From contig JAHCAK010000001.1 of NCBI GenBank assembly GCA_019634955.1, positions 124,001-188,000 of the forward strand: a stretch of 64,000 bases of DNA, written 5' to 3'. The stretch is from Burkholderiales bacterium (GTDB lineage: Bacteria; Pseudomonadota; Gammaproteobacteria; Burkholderiales; Usitatibacteraceae). The position numbers and the translations under genes were made by a program. The notes beneath the pieces were generated by a model. The model was not told the origin of the DNA. It saw only the letters and a program-made list of their open reading frames with translations, and did not search any database. Shown here piece by piece: positions 23,806 through 31,676 of this stretch (positions are counted from its first letter, which is position 1; each line of letters starts with the position of its first letter).

Positions 23806-25796
23806 GTGGCGGGGGCGCCGGATCGGCCCCGGCGCAGCATCTGGAGGACGAAGACGAGGGCGAAGAGCCCGACGCCGAGTGCGTCGAGGTCCTTCGCGGG
23901 GACGATCACCAGCACGCCGGCGGCCACGAGGAGCGCGCGCTCGACGACGTTGGTGCGGCGAAGCAGCCACCCCTGCAGGCCCGCGGCGAGCGAGGCGATG
24001 GCCACGAAGATGAGGAAGATCACCCAGGAGGCCTCCGCCCACGAGGCGCCCTTGGGGAGCTGCAGCAGCACGCCGGTGCCCATCGGGTCCAGCACGAAGA
24101 AGAACGGCACCACGAAGGCGGGCATCGTGTACTTCCAGGCCTGCAGCGTCGTGCGGTACGGGTCCGCGCCGGTGATCGCGGCCGCGGCGAAGCACGACAG
24201 GGCCGTGGGCGGCGACACCTCGGAGAGCAGCGCGTAGTAGAAGATGAACATGTGCGCGGCGAAATCGGGCACGCCCAGCGTGATGAGGGCGGGCGCGGCG
24301 ATGACGGCGCAGATGATGTAGGAGGCCGTGACCGGCACCGCGAGGCCCACGATCCAGACGATGAGCGCGGTGTAGACGGCGGTGAGCGCGAGGCTGCCGC
24401 CCGCGTACGCGATCACGATCGAGGAGAACTTGAGCCCCAGGCCCGTGAGCGTGACCACGCCCACGATGATGCCGGCCGAGGCGCAGGTGGCCGCCACGTT
24501 GAGCACGCCGGTCGTCCCCGTCTCCATCGCCTTGATGAAGCGCCTCGGCCTGAGCGCCGTCTCGCGGTGGAAGAAGCTCACGGCGAAGGCGGTCACCGTG
24601 GCCCAGAACACGGAGAGCGTGGGGGAGAAGCCCATCAGCATGAAGACCACGATCGAGGCGAGCGACAGGAAGTGGTACCAGTACCGCTTCGCGAGCGTCC
24701 AGGCGGTCTCCACCATCTCGAACGTGGCCTGGCTCATCCCGTACTTGCGCGCGTCCAGCTCCACCATGAAGAAGAGGCAGAAGTAGTAGAGGATGGTCGG
24801 GATCACCGCCATCTTGATCACTTCGAGGTACGAGATCTTCAGGAACTCGGCGATGAGGAAGGCGGCCGCACCCAGCACCGGCGGCGAGAGGATGGCGCCC
24901 AGCCCCCCCGCGGCGAGGAGGCCCCCCGCGGCCGCGGCCTCGTAGCCGCTCTTGGCGAGCATGGGGTAGGCGACCGACCCGATGGTGACGGTGGTGGCGA
25001 CCCCCGAGCCCGAGGGCCCGCCCAGCAGGAACGAGGACATCACGACGGCGCGCCCGGCGCTGGACGACTTGCCGCCCATGAGCGAGAAGGAGAAGTCGAG
25101 GAAGAACTTCCCCGCGCCCGAGTACTGCAGGAAGGCGCCGTAGATGGTGAAGAGGATGATGAGCGTCGCGGAGACGTCCACCGCCGTGCCGAAGATCCCC
25201 TCCAGCGTCATGTACATGTGGCCCACGAGGCGCGAGATGTCGTAGCCGCGGTGCGTCCACGGCTCCGGCAGCCACGGCCCGGCGAACGCGTAGGCGATGA
25301 AGAAGGCGATCACGATGGGCATGATCCAGCCCGAGGTGCGGCGCGTGGCCTCGATCACCAGCGCGATCAGCGCCACGCCGAAGACCATGTCCCAGGTGTT
25401 GGGCAGGGTGTTGCGGTCGGTGAAGTCGTCGCCGCCCGCGAGCATGTAGGCGATGACCGCGACGGACAGGAGCGCCAGCAGCACGTCGAACCACATGAGC
25501 CGGTGCCGGAAGCGGCGCGCCACCGGGAAGAGCATGAAGGAGAGGAAGAGCACCAGCCCGACGTGGACGCCGCGCAGCACGTCGGTGCGCACGATCGCGT
25601 AGGCCGCATAGAGGTGGAACACGGAGGTCACCACCGCCACGGCCGTGAGGAAGGCCGCGAGCCAGCCCTTGTAGCGGTTGAAGCTGCCCTCCTCCTCCTC
25701 GATGAACTCCTCGACCTTGTGCCGCTGCTCCTCGTTGAGGGCGGCGAGCCCGTCGTCGGGCAGGAGGTCGTCTTGCGGTGCTGCGGGCTGCGTCAT
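23802..25796 (-). CDS. Fused TRAP transporter permease (4TM + 12TM)
   Basis: A 664-residue permease joining the small and large membrane subunits of a TRAP carrier, the form usually paired with TAXI-type binding proteins. After a charged N-terminus (EEQRHKVEEFIEEEEGSF) come about 18 helices with the DctM signatures GGPSGSGVATTVTIGSVAYP, GGLLAAGGLGAILSPPVLGA and SEVSPPTALSCFAAAAITG. It imports an organic acid using the sodium or proton gradient. No TAXI binding protein gene is in this operon or the window. Position between the lyase genes and a dehydrogenase suggests sulfolactate or a related acid as substrate. Confidence 0.9.
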   Translation of the reverse strand: MTQPAAPQDDLLPDDGLAALNEEQRHKVEEFIEEEEGSFNRYKGWLAAFLTAVAVVTSVFHLYAAYAIVRTDVLRGVHVGLVLFLSFMLFPVARRFRHRLMWFDVLLALLSVAVIAYMLAGGDDFTDRNTLPNTWDMVFGVALIALVIEATRRTSGWIMPIVIAFFIAYAFAGPWLPEPWTHRGYDISRLVGHMYMTLEGIFGTAVDVSATLIILFTIYGAFLQYSGAGKFFLDFSFSLMGGKSSSAGRAVVMSSFLLGGPSGSGVATTVTIGSVAYPMLAKSGYEAAAAGGLLAAGGLGAILSPPVLGAAAFLIAEFLKISYLEVIKMAVIPTILYYFCLFFMVELDARKYGMSQATFEMVETAWTLAKRYWYHFLSLASIVVFMLMGFSPTLSVFWATVTAFAVSFFHRETALRPRRFIKAMETGTTGVLNVAATCASAGIIVGVVTLTGLGLKFSSIVIAYAGGSLALTAVYTALIVWIVGLAVPVTASYIICAVIAAPALITLGVPDFAAHMFIFYYALLSEVSPPTALSCFAAAAITGADPYRTTLQAWKYTMPAFVVPFFFVLDPMGTGVLLQLPKGASWAEASWVIFLIFVAIASLAAGLQGWLLRRTNVVERALLVAAGVLVIVPAKDLDALGVGLFALVFVLQMLRRGRSGAPAT

Positions 25797-25862
25797 GGCT
25801 CCTCCGGGCGGCCCTTGGCGGGCTCTGGGCGCCATTTTCCGCGATTAGCCGCCGGAGGGCGA

Positions 25863-25892
25863 GCGGAAATCGCGCGCCTGCGCGACTTCCGC
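25863..25892 (-). promoter_or_regulatory. Intercistronic hairpin between the SuyB-like and TRAP genes
   Basis: Two 13-base arms (25863-25875 and 25880-25892) pair at 12 positions around a 4-base loop. It lies in the 114-base gap between two genes read in the same direction. No T-run follows on the minus strand, so it may stabilise or process the mRNA rather than end it. Confidence 0.5.
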
Positions 25893-25910
25893 CTCCCCCT
25901 GACGGCCCGC

Positions 25911-27080
25911 TTACGCGCTCTCGTAGAGGCGCGTGAGGACGAACTCGCGGTGGCCGAGGGCCTCGGCGGCGGTGAGGCGGCCGTTGGCGGTGCGGAACAT
26001 GCACTCGAGCAGCGCGTCGCCCGCCTGGTCCGGGCTCATCTCGCGGCGCAGCAGCCCGGAGACGTCCACGTCGATGTGCTCGCTCATGGTGCGCACGGTG
26101 CGCGGGTTGGCGCAGAGCTTGATGACCGGCAGGATCGGGTTGCCGATCACGTTGCCCTGGCCCGTCGGGAAGAAGTGCACGACGAAGCCCGCCGCGGCGC
26201 AGAGCGTGACCATCTCGGCCGCGGCCGAGGAGGAATCCATGAACCACAGGCCGGGGCCGGTGGGCTCCTCCGCCTTGTCCAGCACGCCGTCGATGAGGCA
26301 CTTGCGGCCGATCTTCTGGATGTTGCCCAGGGCCTTCTCCTCGATGGTGGTGAGGCCGCCGGCGATGTTGCCCTTGGTCGGCTGCGAGTCGGAGAGGTCG
26401 CTCGTCTTGTGCGCCTCGACGACCGCCTGGTAGCGGTCGAACATGAACTGGAACTTCTTCCTCACCTCGTCGGTGCGGCAGCGCGCGGCGACCAGGTGCT
26501 CGCCGCCGGTGAGCTCGGTCGTCTCGCCGAAGACGAGCGTCGTGCCGTGCGGGTAGAGCTTGTCGAAGGCGTTGCCCACGGTGGGGTTGGCCCCGCAGCC
26601 GGAGGTGGTGTCGGACTCGCCGCACTTGGTGGAGACCCACAGGTCCTTCAGCGGGCGCTCCTCGCGGACGAGCTCGCTCGCCCACTGCACGAACTCCTTG
26701 GCCTTCTTCGAGGCGCGCATGATGGTGTCGTGGTCGCCGTGCTGCTCGATGCCGAAGTAGGCCACGGGCTTGCCGGTGGCGGCGATGCCGTCGGCCACCT
26801 TCTTCGCCCACCCCTCCTCGATGCAGATCACCACCACGGCGGCGACGTTGGGGTTGGCGCCCGTGCCGATGAGGGTGCGGAAGTGCAGGTCCAGGTCCGC
26901 GCCGAACTGCAGCCGCCCGTAGGGGTGCGGCAGCGCGAGCGTGCCCTTGATGTTGTTCTCCACCGCCATCGCCGCTGCGTTGGAGAGGTCGTCGACCGGC
27001 AGGATGAGGACGTGGTTCCTCACGCCGATGCGGCCGTTCTCGCGCTTGTATCCCCGGAAAGTCGCTTTGCTCAGATCCAT
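25911..27080 (-). CDS. UxaA-family lyase large subunit, probable (2R)-sulfolactate sulfo-lyase beta (SuyB-like)
   Basis: A 389-residue protein of the altronate/galactarate dehydratase C-terminal family. It starts [19 protein letters not shown], the family hallmark, and contains [20 protein letters not shown] with conserved cysteines. Further on are [25 protein letters not shown] (about 238-262) and [19 protein letters not shown]. Altronate dehydratase is one chain of about 500 residues. Here the SAF domain is a separate 93-residue gene just upstream. That split, with these sizes, matches SuyA/SuyB, which cleave sulfolactate to pyruvate and sulfite. A two-chain sugar-acid dehydratase remains possible. 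Confidence 0.8.
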   Translation of the reverse strand: MDLSKATFRGYKRENGRIGVRNHVLILPVDDLSNAAAMAVENNIKGTLALPHPYGRLQFGADLDLHFRTLIGTGANPNVAAVVVICIEEGWAKKVADGIAATGKPVAYFGIEQHGDHDTIMRASKKAKEFVQWASELVREERPLKDLWVSTKCGESDTTSGCGANPTVGNAFDKLYPHGTTLVFGETTELTGGEHLVAARCRTDEVRKKFQFMFDRYQAVVEAHKTSDLSDSQPTKGNIAGGLTTIEEKALGNIQKIGRKCLIDGVLDKAEEPTGPGLWFMDSSSAAAEMVTLCAAAGFVVHFFPTGQGNVIGNPILPVIKLCANPRTVRTMSEHIDVDVSGLLRREMSPDQAGDALLECMFRTANGRLTAAEALGHREFVLTRLYESA

Positions 27081-27110
27081 GTGGTTTCCTTTGCGTTTTT
27101 CGCTGCGCTG

Positions 27111-27294
27111 GGCAGGGCTGGAAACGCCGATTTCCGCCGATGCCCCGCAGATTGACGCCGATGATCAGTATCGAAAATGCCCGGACGGGGCAGGGCTACA
27201 TACTCGACGGCGATGGAACTCCCGACGTTCCTGCCAGTATTGATCGGCGGCAATCTGCGGGGCATCGGCGGAAATCGGCGTTTCCAGCCCTGCC
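27111..27294. repeat. Element with 52-bp inverted repeats inside the lyase operon
   Basis: Left arm 27111-27162 and right arm 27243-27294 are reverse complements at 51 of 52 positions (mismatch at the A in ATTGACG), flanking an 80-base centre. Inside each arm a GATTTCCGCCGAT-like unit is partly repeated. It fills the gap between the suyA-like and suyB-like genes. There is no open reading frame of note and no clear target duplication. It could be a miniature mobile element or an intergenic repeat that folds into a long hairpin in the operon mRNA. Confidence 0.85.
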
Positions 27295-27303
27295 AAGCAT
27301 CAC

Positions 27304-27585
27304 TCACCAGCGCTTCGTCTTGATGTTGTGGACGTGGGCGTGCTCGCCCAGCCCGATGGGGGCGACCACGCGGCCGATGTCGGTGCCGTACTTGATCACC
27401 GTGTCGCCCTTGGCCAGCGCCTTGATCGCCAGCTTGTGGCCGATGGGGATGTCGTTGGCGGCCTTGAAGGCGATCTCCTTGTCCTGGTCCATGATCCAGC
27501 CGGTGAGGCTGTCGCCGGCCTTCACGCCCTCGACCACCACCACGCCGACGGAATCGTTCTCGTCGTGCACCACGAAGTGAATCAT
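27304..27585 (-). CDS. SAF-domain lyase small subunit, probable (2R)-sulfolactate sulfo-lyase alpha (SuyA-like)
   Basis: A 93-residue protein equal to the N-terminal SAF domain of the UxaA family. It starts MIHFVVHDENDSVGVVV and has the conserved middle IPIGHKLAIKALAKGDTVIKYG and the end IGRVVAPIGLGEHAHVHNIKTKRW (about 70-93), where the HVHN segment is typical of the small subunits. GGAGG lies seven bases before the ATG at 27585. It is the first gene of a minus-strand run with the large subunit, permease and dehydrogenase. A promoter and operator-like dyad lie just upstream. Confidence 0.8.
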   Translation of the reverse strand: MIHFVVHDENDSVGVVVVEGVKAGDSLTGWIMDQDKEIAFKAANDIPIGHKLAIKALAKGDTVIKYGTDIGRVVAPIGLGEHAHVHNIKTKRW

Positions 27586-27613
27586 CGCTGCCTCCTCGCT
27601 TGCGGGAACGGCG

Positions 27614-27642
27614 ATTCTCGCGTGACGGCGGGGGCGGGTCAA
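27614..27642 (-). promoter_or_regulatory. Promoter of the SuyA-like operon
   Basis: On the minus strand TTGACC (27642-27637), 17 bases, then GAGAAT (27619-27614): a good sigma-70 pair with optimal spacing. The start of transcription would be near 27607, 22 bases ahead of the ATG. The upstream edge overlaps the dyad at 27640-27654. Confidence 0.6.
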
Positions 27643-27654
27643 CTAGATGAGTTG
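27640..27654. promoter_or_regulatory. Candidate GntR operator
   Basis: CAACT, five bases, AGTTG: a perfect 5-base dyad in the divergent spacer between the suyA-like gene and the GntR regulator. It overlaps the -35 box of the operon promoter and lies 18 bases before the regulator's ATG, so a bound dimer could block both directions. Confidence 0.5.
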
Positions 27655-27672
27655 CATGATATGCTCCCGGCC

Positions 27673-28455
27673 ATGCCCTCGCCCAACCGGGCCGCGCGCT
27701 CCCCCGCCGGGGCCGCGCCCGCCCTGCCCGCCGACCGCCCCCTCTACGAGGAAGTGCGCGCCCACCTCACGGAGGGCATCGCCGAGGGCCGCTGGCGGGC
27801 CGGGGAGGCGATCCCGTCGGAGGCGGCGCTGGCCGCCCATTTCGGCGTGGCGATCGGCACCATCCGCAAGGCCGTCGACAGCCTCGTCGCGCAAGGAGCC
27901 CTCGCGCGAAGGCAGGGAAAGGGCACCTTCGTCACCGCCCACGACGGCCGCCGGCTCATGTTCCACTTCTTCCATGTCGTGGGGGCGGACGGCGCGAAGG
28001 CCTACCCTGAGGTTCGCACCATCTCCTTCGAGCGCGGCCGGGCGGAGGCGGCGGAGGCGGCGGCGCTCGCCATCGCCCGCGACGAGCGCGTGGTGCGCAT
28101 CCGGAACCTCCTGTCCCTGGACGGGCGCCCCGTGATCGTGGACGACATCACGCTCCCCGCGGCGCTCTTCCCCGGCCTCACCGAGCGCATCTTCGCCGCG
28201 CGCGACAACACCATCTACCACCTCTTCCAGAGCCGCTACGGCATCAACGTGCTGCGCACGGACGAGCGGCTGCGCGCGCAGCTCGCCGCGGGCGCCGTGG
28301 CCACGCTGCTGGGCGTCGCGCCGGGCAGCCCGCTCCTCGAGATCCGCCGCGTGGCGCTCACCTTCCGCGACCGGCCGGTGGAGCTGCGCGTCTCGCGCGT
28401 GAACACGGCGGCGCACGTCTACCACAACACCTTCGGCAAGGGCGAGGCGATCTAG
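27673..28455 (+). CDS. GntR-family regulator (HutC subfamily)
   Basis: A 260-residue repressor-type protein. The N-terminal winged helix carries the GntR signature (PLYEEVRAHLTEGIAEGRW, IPSEAALAAHFGVAIGTIRKAV over two segments, RQGKGTFV). The C-terminal half is a UTRA ligand-binding domain (RIRNLLSLDGRPVIVDDITLP, ending RVNTAAHVYHN). An ATG at 27661 would add four residues; neither start has a strong ribosome site. It is divergent from the SuyA-like operon and most likely represses it, with the growth substrate as effector. An AEC-family carrier gene follows after four bases. Confidence 0.88.
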   Translation: MPSPNRAARSPAGAAPALPADRPLYEEVRAHLTEGIAEGRWRAGEAIPSEAALAAHFGVAIGTIRKAVDSLVAQGALARRQGKGTFVTAHDGRRLMFHFFHVVGADGAKAYPEVRTISFERGRAEAAEAAALAIARDERVVRIRNLLSLDGRPVIVDDITLPAALFPGLTERIFAARDNTIYHLFQSRYGINVLRTDERLRAQLAAGAVATLLGVAPGSPLLEIRRVALTFRDRPVELRVSRVNTAAHVYHNTFGKGEAI

Positions 28456-28459
28456 CGCC

Positions 28460-29353
28460 ATGCAGACCGCGCTCCTCATCCTGCCCAACTTCGTGCTGAT
28501 CCTCGTGGGCCTCGCGCTCGCGCGCGGCTTCGACTACGGCCGCGGGTTCTGGGAGGGGCTGGAGAAGCTCGTCTACTTCGTGCTCTTCCCGGCGCTGCTG
28601 CTGCGGTCCATCGCGGTGTCGACGCTGGATTTCGCGAGCCTGGGGATCGTGATCGCCTGCGCGTGGGGCGTGATGCTCCTGGGCATGGCGCTGGGCGCCC
28701 TCGCGCGGCCCCTCTTCCGCGTGGAGCCCGTGGTGGCCGCCTCCTGCTTCCAGTGCGCCTTCCGCTTCAACACCTACATCGGCCTCGCGGTGGCCGGCAG
28801 CGTCTACGGCGCGCCGGGCGTGGCGGTGGCGGCGATCCTGTTCGGCACCGTGATCCCGCTCGCCAACTTCGGCGCCGTGGGCATGCTCGCGGCGCATGCG
28901 CGCACGAATTTCTGGCTGGAGCTCGCGAAGAACCCGCTGGTGGTCTCGACGCTCGCGGGTTTCGCCTGGAACCTCACGGGGCTCGGGATGCCGGGCTTCC
29001 TCGACCAGACGCTCCACCTGCTGGGCTCGAGCGCGCTGCCCGCGGGGTTGCTCGCGGTGGGCGCGGCGCTGCGCATCGAGCGCGGCCGCGCGAGCCCCGT
29101 GGCGCACGGCTGGTGGCTGGGCGTGAAGCTCGCGGCCATGCCGCTCGCGGCGTTCGCGTGCGTGAAGCTGCTGGGCATCGCCTCCCTCCCGGCCGGCGTA
29201 CTCGTGGTGTGGGCCGCGCTTCCCACGGCCTCCAGCGCCTACATCCTCGCCGTGCGCATGGGGGGCGACGGGCCGTCGGTCGCGACCCAGATCACGGTGG
29301 GGACGCTGCTTTCAATGGCGACGCTCCCGCTCTGGGTCGCCGCGCTGCCGTGA
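28460..29353 (+). CDS. AEC-family (auxin efflux carrier type) transporter
   Basis: A 297-residue membrane protein with about ten helices in two inverted repeats. It starts ALLILPNFVLILVGLALARG and shows the family features LEKLVYFVLFPALLLRSIA and AFRFNTYIGLAVAGSVYG in the first half, and GLLAVGAALRIERG and VWAALPTASSAYILAVRMGG in the second. Members export malonate, malate and other organic anions. The gene is four bases after the GntR gene and probably co-transcribed, so it may move an acid linked to the neighbouring catabolic operon. Confidence 0.88.
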   Translation: MQTALLILPNFVLILVGLALARGFDYGRGFWEGLEKLVYFVLFPALLLRSIAVSTLDFASLGIVIACAWGVMLLGMALGALARPLFRVEPVVAASCFQCAFRFNTYIGLAVAGSVYGAPGVAVAAILFGTVIPLANFGAVGMLAAHARTNFWLELAKNPLVVSTLAGFAWNLTGLGMPGFLDQTLHLLGSSALPAGLLAVGAALRIERGRASPVAHGWWLGVKLAAMPLAAFACVKLLGIASLPAGVLVVWAALPTASSAYILAVRMGGDGPSVATQITVGTLLSMATLPLWVAALP

Positions 29354-29396
29354 GGAAGGGTAGGATGGATCTCACATCCACGAAGCAGGGACGGCC

Positions 29397-30245
29397 ATGA
29401 AGCTGGACGACCACCGCGAAAGCGGCAACGTCGAGGACCGCCGCGGCGGCATGGGGGCCAAGGGCACGATCGGCATCGGCACGATCGTGATCGCGCTCAT
29501 CGCGTGGTACTTCGGGATCGATCCCCAGACGGTGCTGGACGTGGCGCAGGTCGCAGCCCCCCCGCAGCAGCGGCAGGAGGCGCCGGCGCAAGGCGGCCCG
29601 CGCGACGAGATGTCGGTCTTCGTCTCGCGGGTGCTCGCGAGCACGGAGGACACCTGGGAGGGCGTCTTCCGCGAAGGCGGCTCCTCGTACCGCGCGCCGA
29701 AGCTCGTGCTCTTCACCGGCGCCACGCCGTCGGCCTGCGGCACCGGGCAGGCGGCGATGGGGCCCTTCTACTGCCCCGGCGACGAGAAGGTCTACATCGA
29801 CCTCTCGTTCTACCGCGACCTGCGCGACCGCTTCCGCGCGCCGGGCGACTTCGCGCAGGCCTACGTCATCGCCCACGAGGTGGGCCACCACGTCCAGAAG
29901 CTGCTGGGCATCTCCGCCAAGGTGGACGGCATGCGCGGGCGCGTGAGCGAGGCGCAGTTCAACCGCCTCTCCGTGCGCACGGAGCTGCAGGCCGACTGCT
30001 TCGCGGGCGTCTGGGCGCACCGCGCGCAGCGCGAGCGCGGCCTGCTCGAGCCCGGCGACCTGGAGGAGGGGCTGGGTGCAGCCGCCGCCATCGGCGACGA
30101 CCGCCTGCAACGCCAGTCGGGCGGGAGGGTGGTGCCCGACTCCTTCACGCACGGCAGTTCCGCGCAGCGGGTGCGCTGGTTCCGGACGGGCTTCGACAAC
30201 GGCAGCCTCAAGGCCTGCGACACCTTCGCGGCACGGGACCTCTGA
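29397..30245 (+). CDS. Neutral zinc metallopeptidase (YpfJ/KPN_02809 family)
   Basis: A 282-residue membrane-anchored protein: one helix near residues 22-40 (AKGTIGIGTIVIALIAWYFG), then a secreted peptidase domain. The zinc site is H160-E-V-G-H164-H in AYVIAHEVGHHVQKLLG, with the downstream acidic residue in RTELQADCFAGVWAH. Two conserved cysteine-bearing loops, SACGTGQAAMGPFYCPGD and SLKACDTF, are typical. The physiological substrate is not known. It stands alone, convergent with the caspase pseudogene. Confidence 0.88.
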   Translation: MKLDDHRESGNVEDRRGGMGAKGTIGIGTIVIALIAWYFGIDPQTVLDVAQVAAPPQQRQEAPAQGGPRDEMSVFVSRVLASTEDTWEGVFREGGSSYRAPKLVLFTGATPSACGTGQAAMGPFYCPGDEKVYIDLSFYRDLRDRFRAPGDFAQAYVIAHEVGHHVQKLLGISAKVDGMRGRVSEAQFNRLSVRTELQADCFAGVWAHRAQRERGLLEPGDLEEGLGAAAAIGDDRLQRQSGGRVVPDSFTHGSSAQRVRWFRTGFDNGSLKACDTFAARDL

Positions 30246-30262
30246 GGCGAACCGGCGGCGCC

Positions 30263-30964
30263 TCAGGAGCCGCCGCGCAGCGCCTTCACCCGGGCGCGGG
30301 CGAGGCCCACGAACCCCTCGTAGGGGAACTGCTCGAGGTAGGCCTCGTATTCCTCCGGGTTGCGGCTCGCCGTGTCGCTGTCCCAGTAGGCGAGCTCGAC
30401 CTGCACCAGGAGCGAGTCGCCGGTCAGCGAGGAAGACACCCACGGAACCTACGAACCGCCCGTCTCGCGGGACACGCCCTGCGCGACGGAGCCGGGCGCG
30501 GTGGCGAAGCCGATCAGCGTGCCGCGCGCCGCCTCCATCTGCGCGAGCCCGCCCTGCGTCGAGCGGAAGGACTTGGCGAGCGGGTTGTTGCGGCAGGCGT
30601 CGAGGATCACGAGGCTCACGCGCGTCTGCGCCTCGTCCATCGCGCCGATGACGAGGTTCGCGTCGACGGACTCGTCCTCCAGCTCGTATTCGTTGCGCAC
30701 GTCGGCGCTCACCGGCAGCAGGTAGTTGCGCCCCTTGCTCTGCACGCCGTGCCCGGCGAAGTAGAAGAGCCCGACGCCGCTGCGCGCCCGCAGCGCCGCC
30801 GAGAACTCGCGGATGGCGCGCTTCATCTCCCGCTGCGAGGCGTTCAGCTTGAGGATCACCTTGAACCCCGGCTCCTCGAGCCGCTTGGCGATGTCGGTCG
30901 CGTCGTTCACCGGGTTGACGAGCGGCGAGGTGCGGTAGTCCGCGCTGCCGATCACGAGCGCCAC
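30263..30964 (-). pseudogene. Decayed caspase-like (peptidase C14) gene
   Basis: The frame encodes RVALVIGSADYRTSPLVNP, the catalytic His in YFAGHGVQSKG and Cys in VILDACRNNPLAK, all clear caspase-like features. Three lesions mark it as broken. There is no start region or signal peptide: sequence stops at QPADEPRVALVIG and runs into the TetR promoter. Between PGSVAQ and VSRETGG some 35-40 residues usual in the family are missing. Then an in-frame TAG (30449-30451) interrupts GGS*VPWVSSSLTGDS, where the family normally has a codon such as CAG. After the stop the same frame continues through a typical C-terminal repeat (EEYEAYLEQFPYEGFVGLARARV) to a TGA at 30263. Confidence 0.8.
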
Positions 30965-30994
30965 GCGGGGCTCGTCCGCCGGCTGGCCTGTAAA

Positions 30995-31016
30995 TGACCA
31001 GTCAGTCAGTTATAAT
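30995..31016 (+). promoter_or_regulatory. tetR promoter with TGAC/GTCA operator
   Basis: TGACCAGTCAGTCA (30995-31008) carries TGAC facing GTCA twice, a common TetR-family operator shape. It is followed at once by a perfect -10 box TATAAT (31011-31016). The tetR ATG is at 31023, seven bases after the -10, so the mRNA would be leaderless or nearly so. Autorepression is the likely mode. Confidence 0.65.
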
Positions 31017-31022
31017 GCCTCC

Positions 31023-31676
31023 ATGGGATCCCGTCTCCCCTCCCCCCGCTGGCAGCGCCGCCCCGACTCCCGCCCGCAGGAGCTGTTGGATGCCGCGCTG
31101 CGCCTCTTCGTCGAGCGCGGCTATGCCGCCACCCGCCTGGAGGAGGTCGCGCAATGCGCAGGCGTCGCGAAGGCCACGCTCTACCTCTATTACGAGAACA
31201 AGCTCGAGCTCTTCAAGGCGGTCGTGCGCCACGCCCTCGTCGAGCGCATCGACGAGGTGGCCCAGGCGCAGGCGGGCGCGGGGCTCGGCGCGCGCGAGCA
31301 GCTCGCCGCGCTGCTCACGGCCTTCGTCCAGCGCGTGGCGGATACGCCGCTCTCCGGCATCCCCAAGCTCGTGATCGCCGAATCCGGCAACTTCCCCGAG
31401 ATCGCGCGCTTCTACCACGACGAGGTGATCTCGCGCGGCCGTGCGATGGTGGTCGCGACGCTCGAGCGCGGCGCGGCGAGCGGGGAGTTCCGCCGCGTCG
31501 ACCCCGACTACGCCTGGCGCATCGTGATCGCGCCGCTGCTGCTCGCCATCATCTGGAAGCACAGCTTCCAGGCCTTCGAGCGCGAGCCCCTGGACCTGCG
31601 GCGCCACCTCGAGGCGCAGTTGGACCTCCTCCTCAACGGCCTCGCGGCCCCGAAGAAAGCGAGGAAACCCCGGTGA
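31023..31676 (+). CDS. TetR-family regulator of the efflux operon
   Basis: A 217-residue repressor. The helix-turn-helix is LEEVAQCAGVAKATLYLYYENKLELFKAV; the C-terminal two thirds is a helical ligand pocket with PKLVIAESGNFPEIARFY, as in the CecR/AcrR-like group. It heads an operon with a membrane fusion protein, a double ABC ATPase and two permeases, and overlaps the next gene by four bases (GTGA). CecR plays this part for ybhGFSR in Escherichia coli. A hydrophobic drug ligand is expected. Confidence 0.9.
   Translation: MGSRLPSPRWQRRPDSRPQELLDAALRLFVERGYAATRLEEVAQCAGVAKATLYLYYENKLELFKAVVRHALVERIDEVAQAQAGAGLGAREQLAALLTAFVQRVADTPLSGIPKLVIAESGNFPEIARFYHDEVISRGRAMVVATLERGAASGEFRRVDPDYAWRIVIAPLLLAIIWKHSFQAFEREPLDLRRHLEAQLDLLLNGLAAPKKARKPR

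Noticed and set aside
24252-27155. Very long plus-strand open frame opposite the TRAP, SuyB-like and repeat region
   Set aside because: The predicted product is His/Arg/Glu-rich low complexity, typical of the antisense of GC-rich genes. The minus strand carries clear domains throughout.
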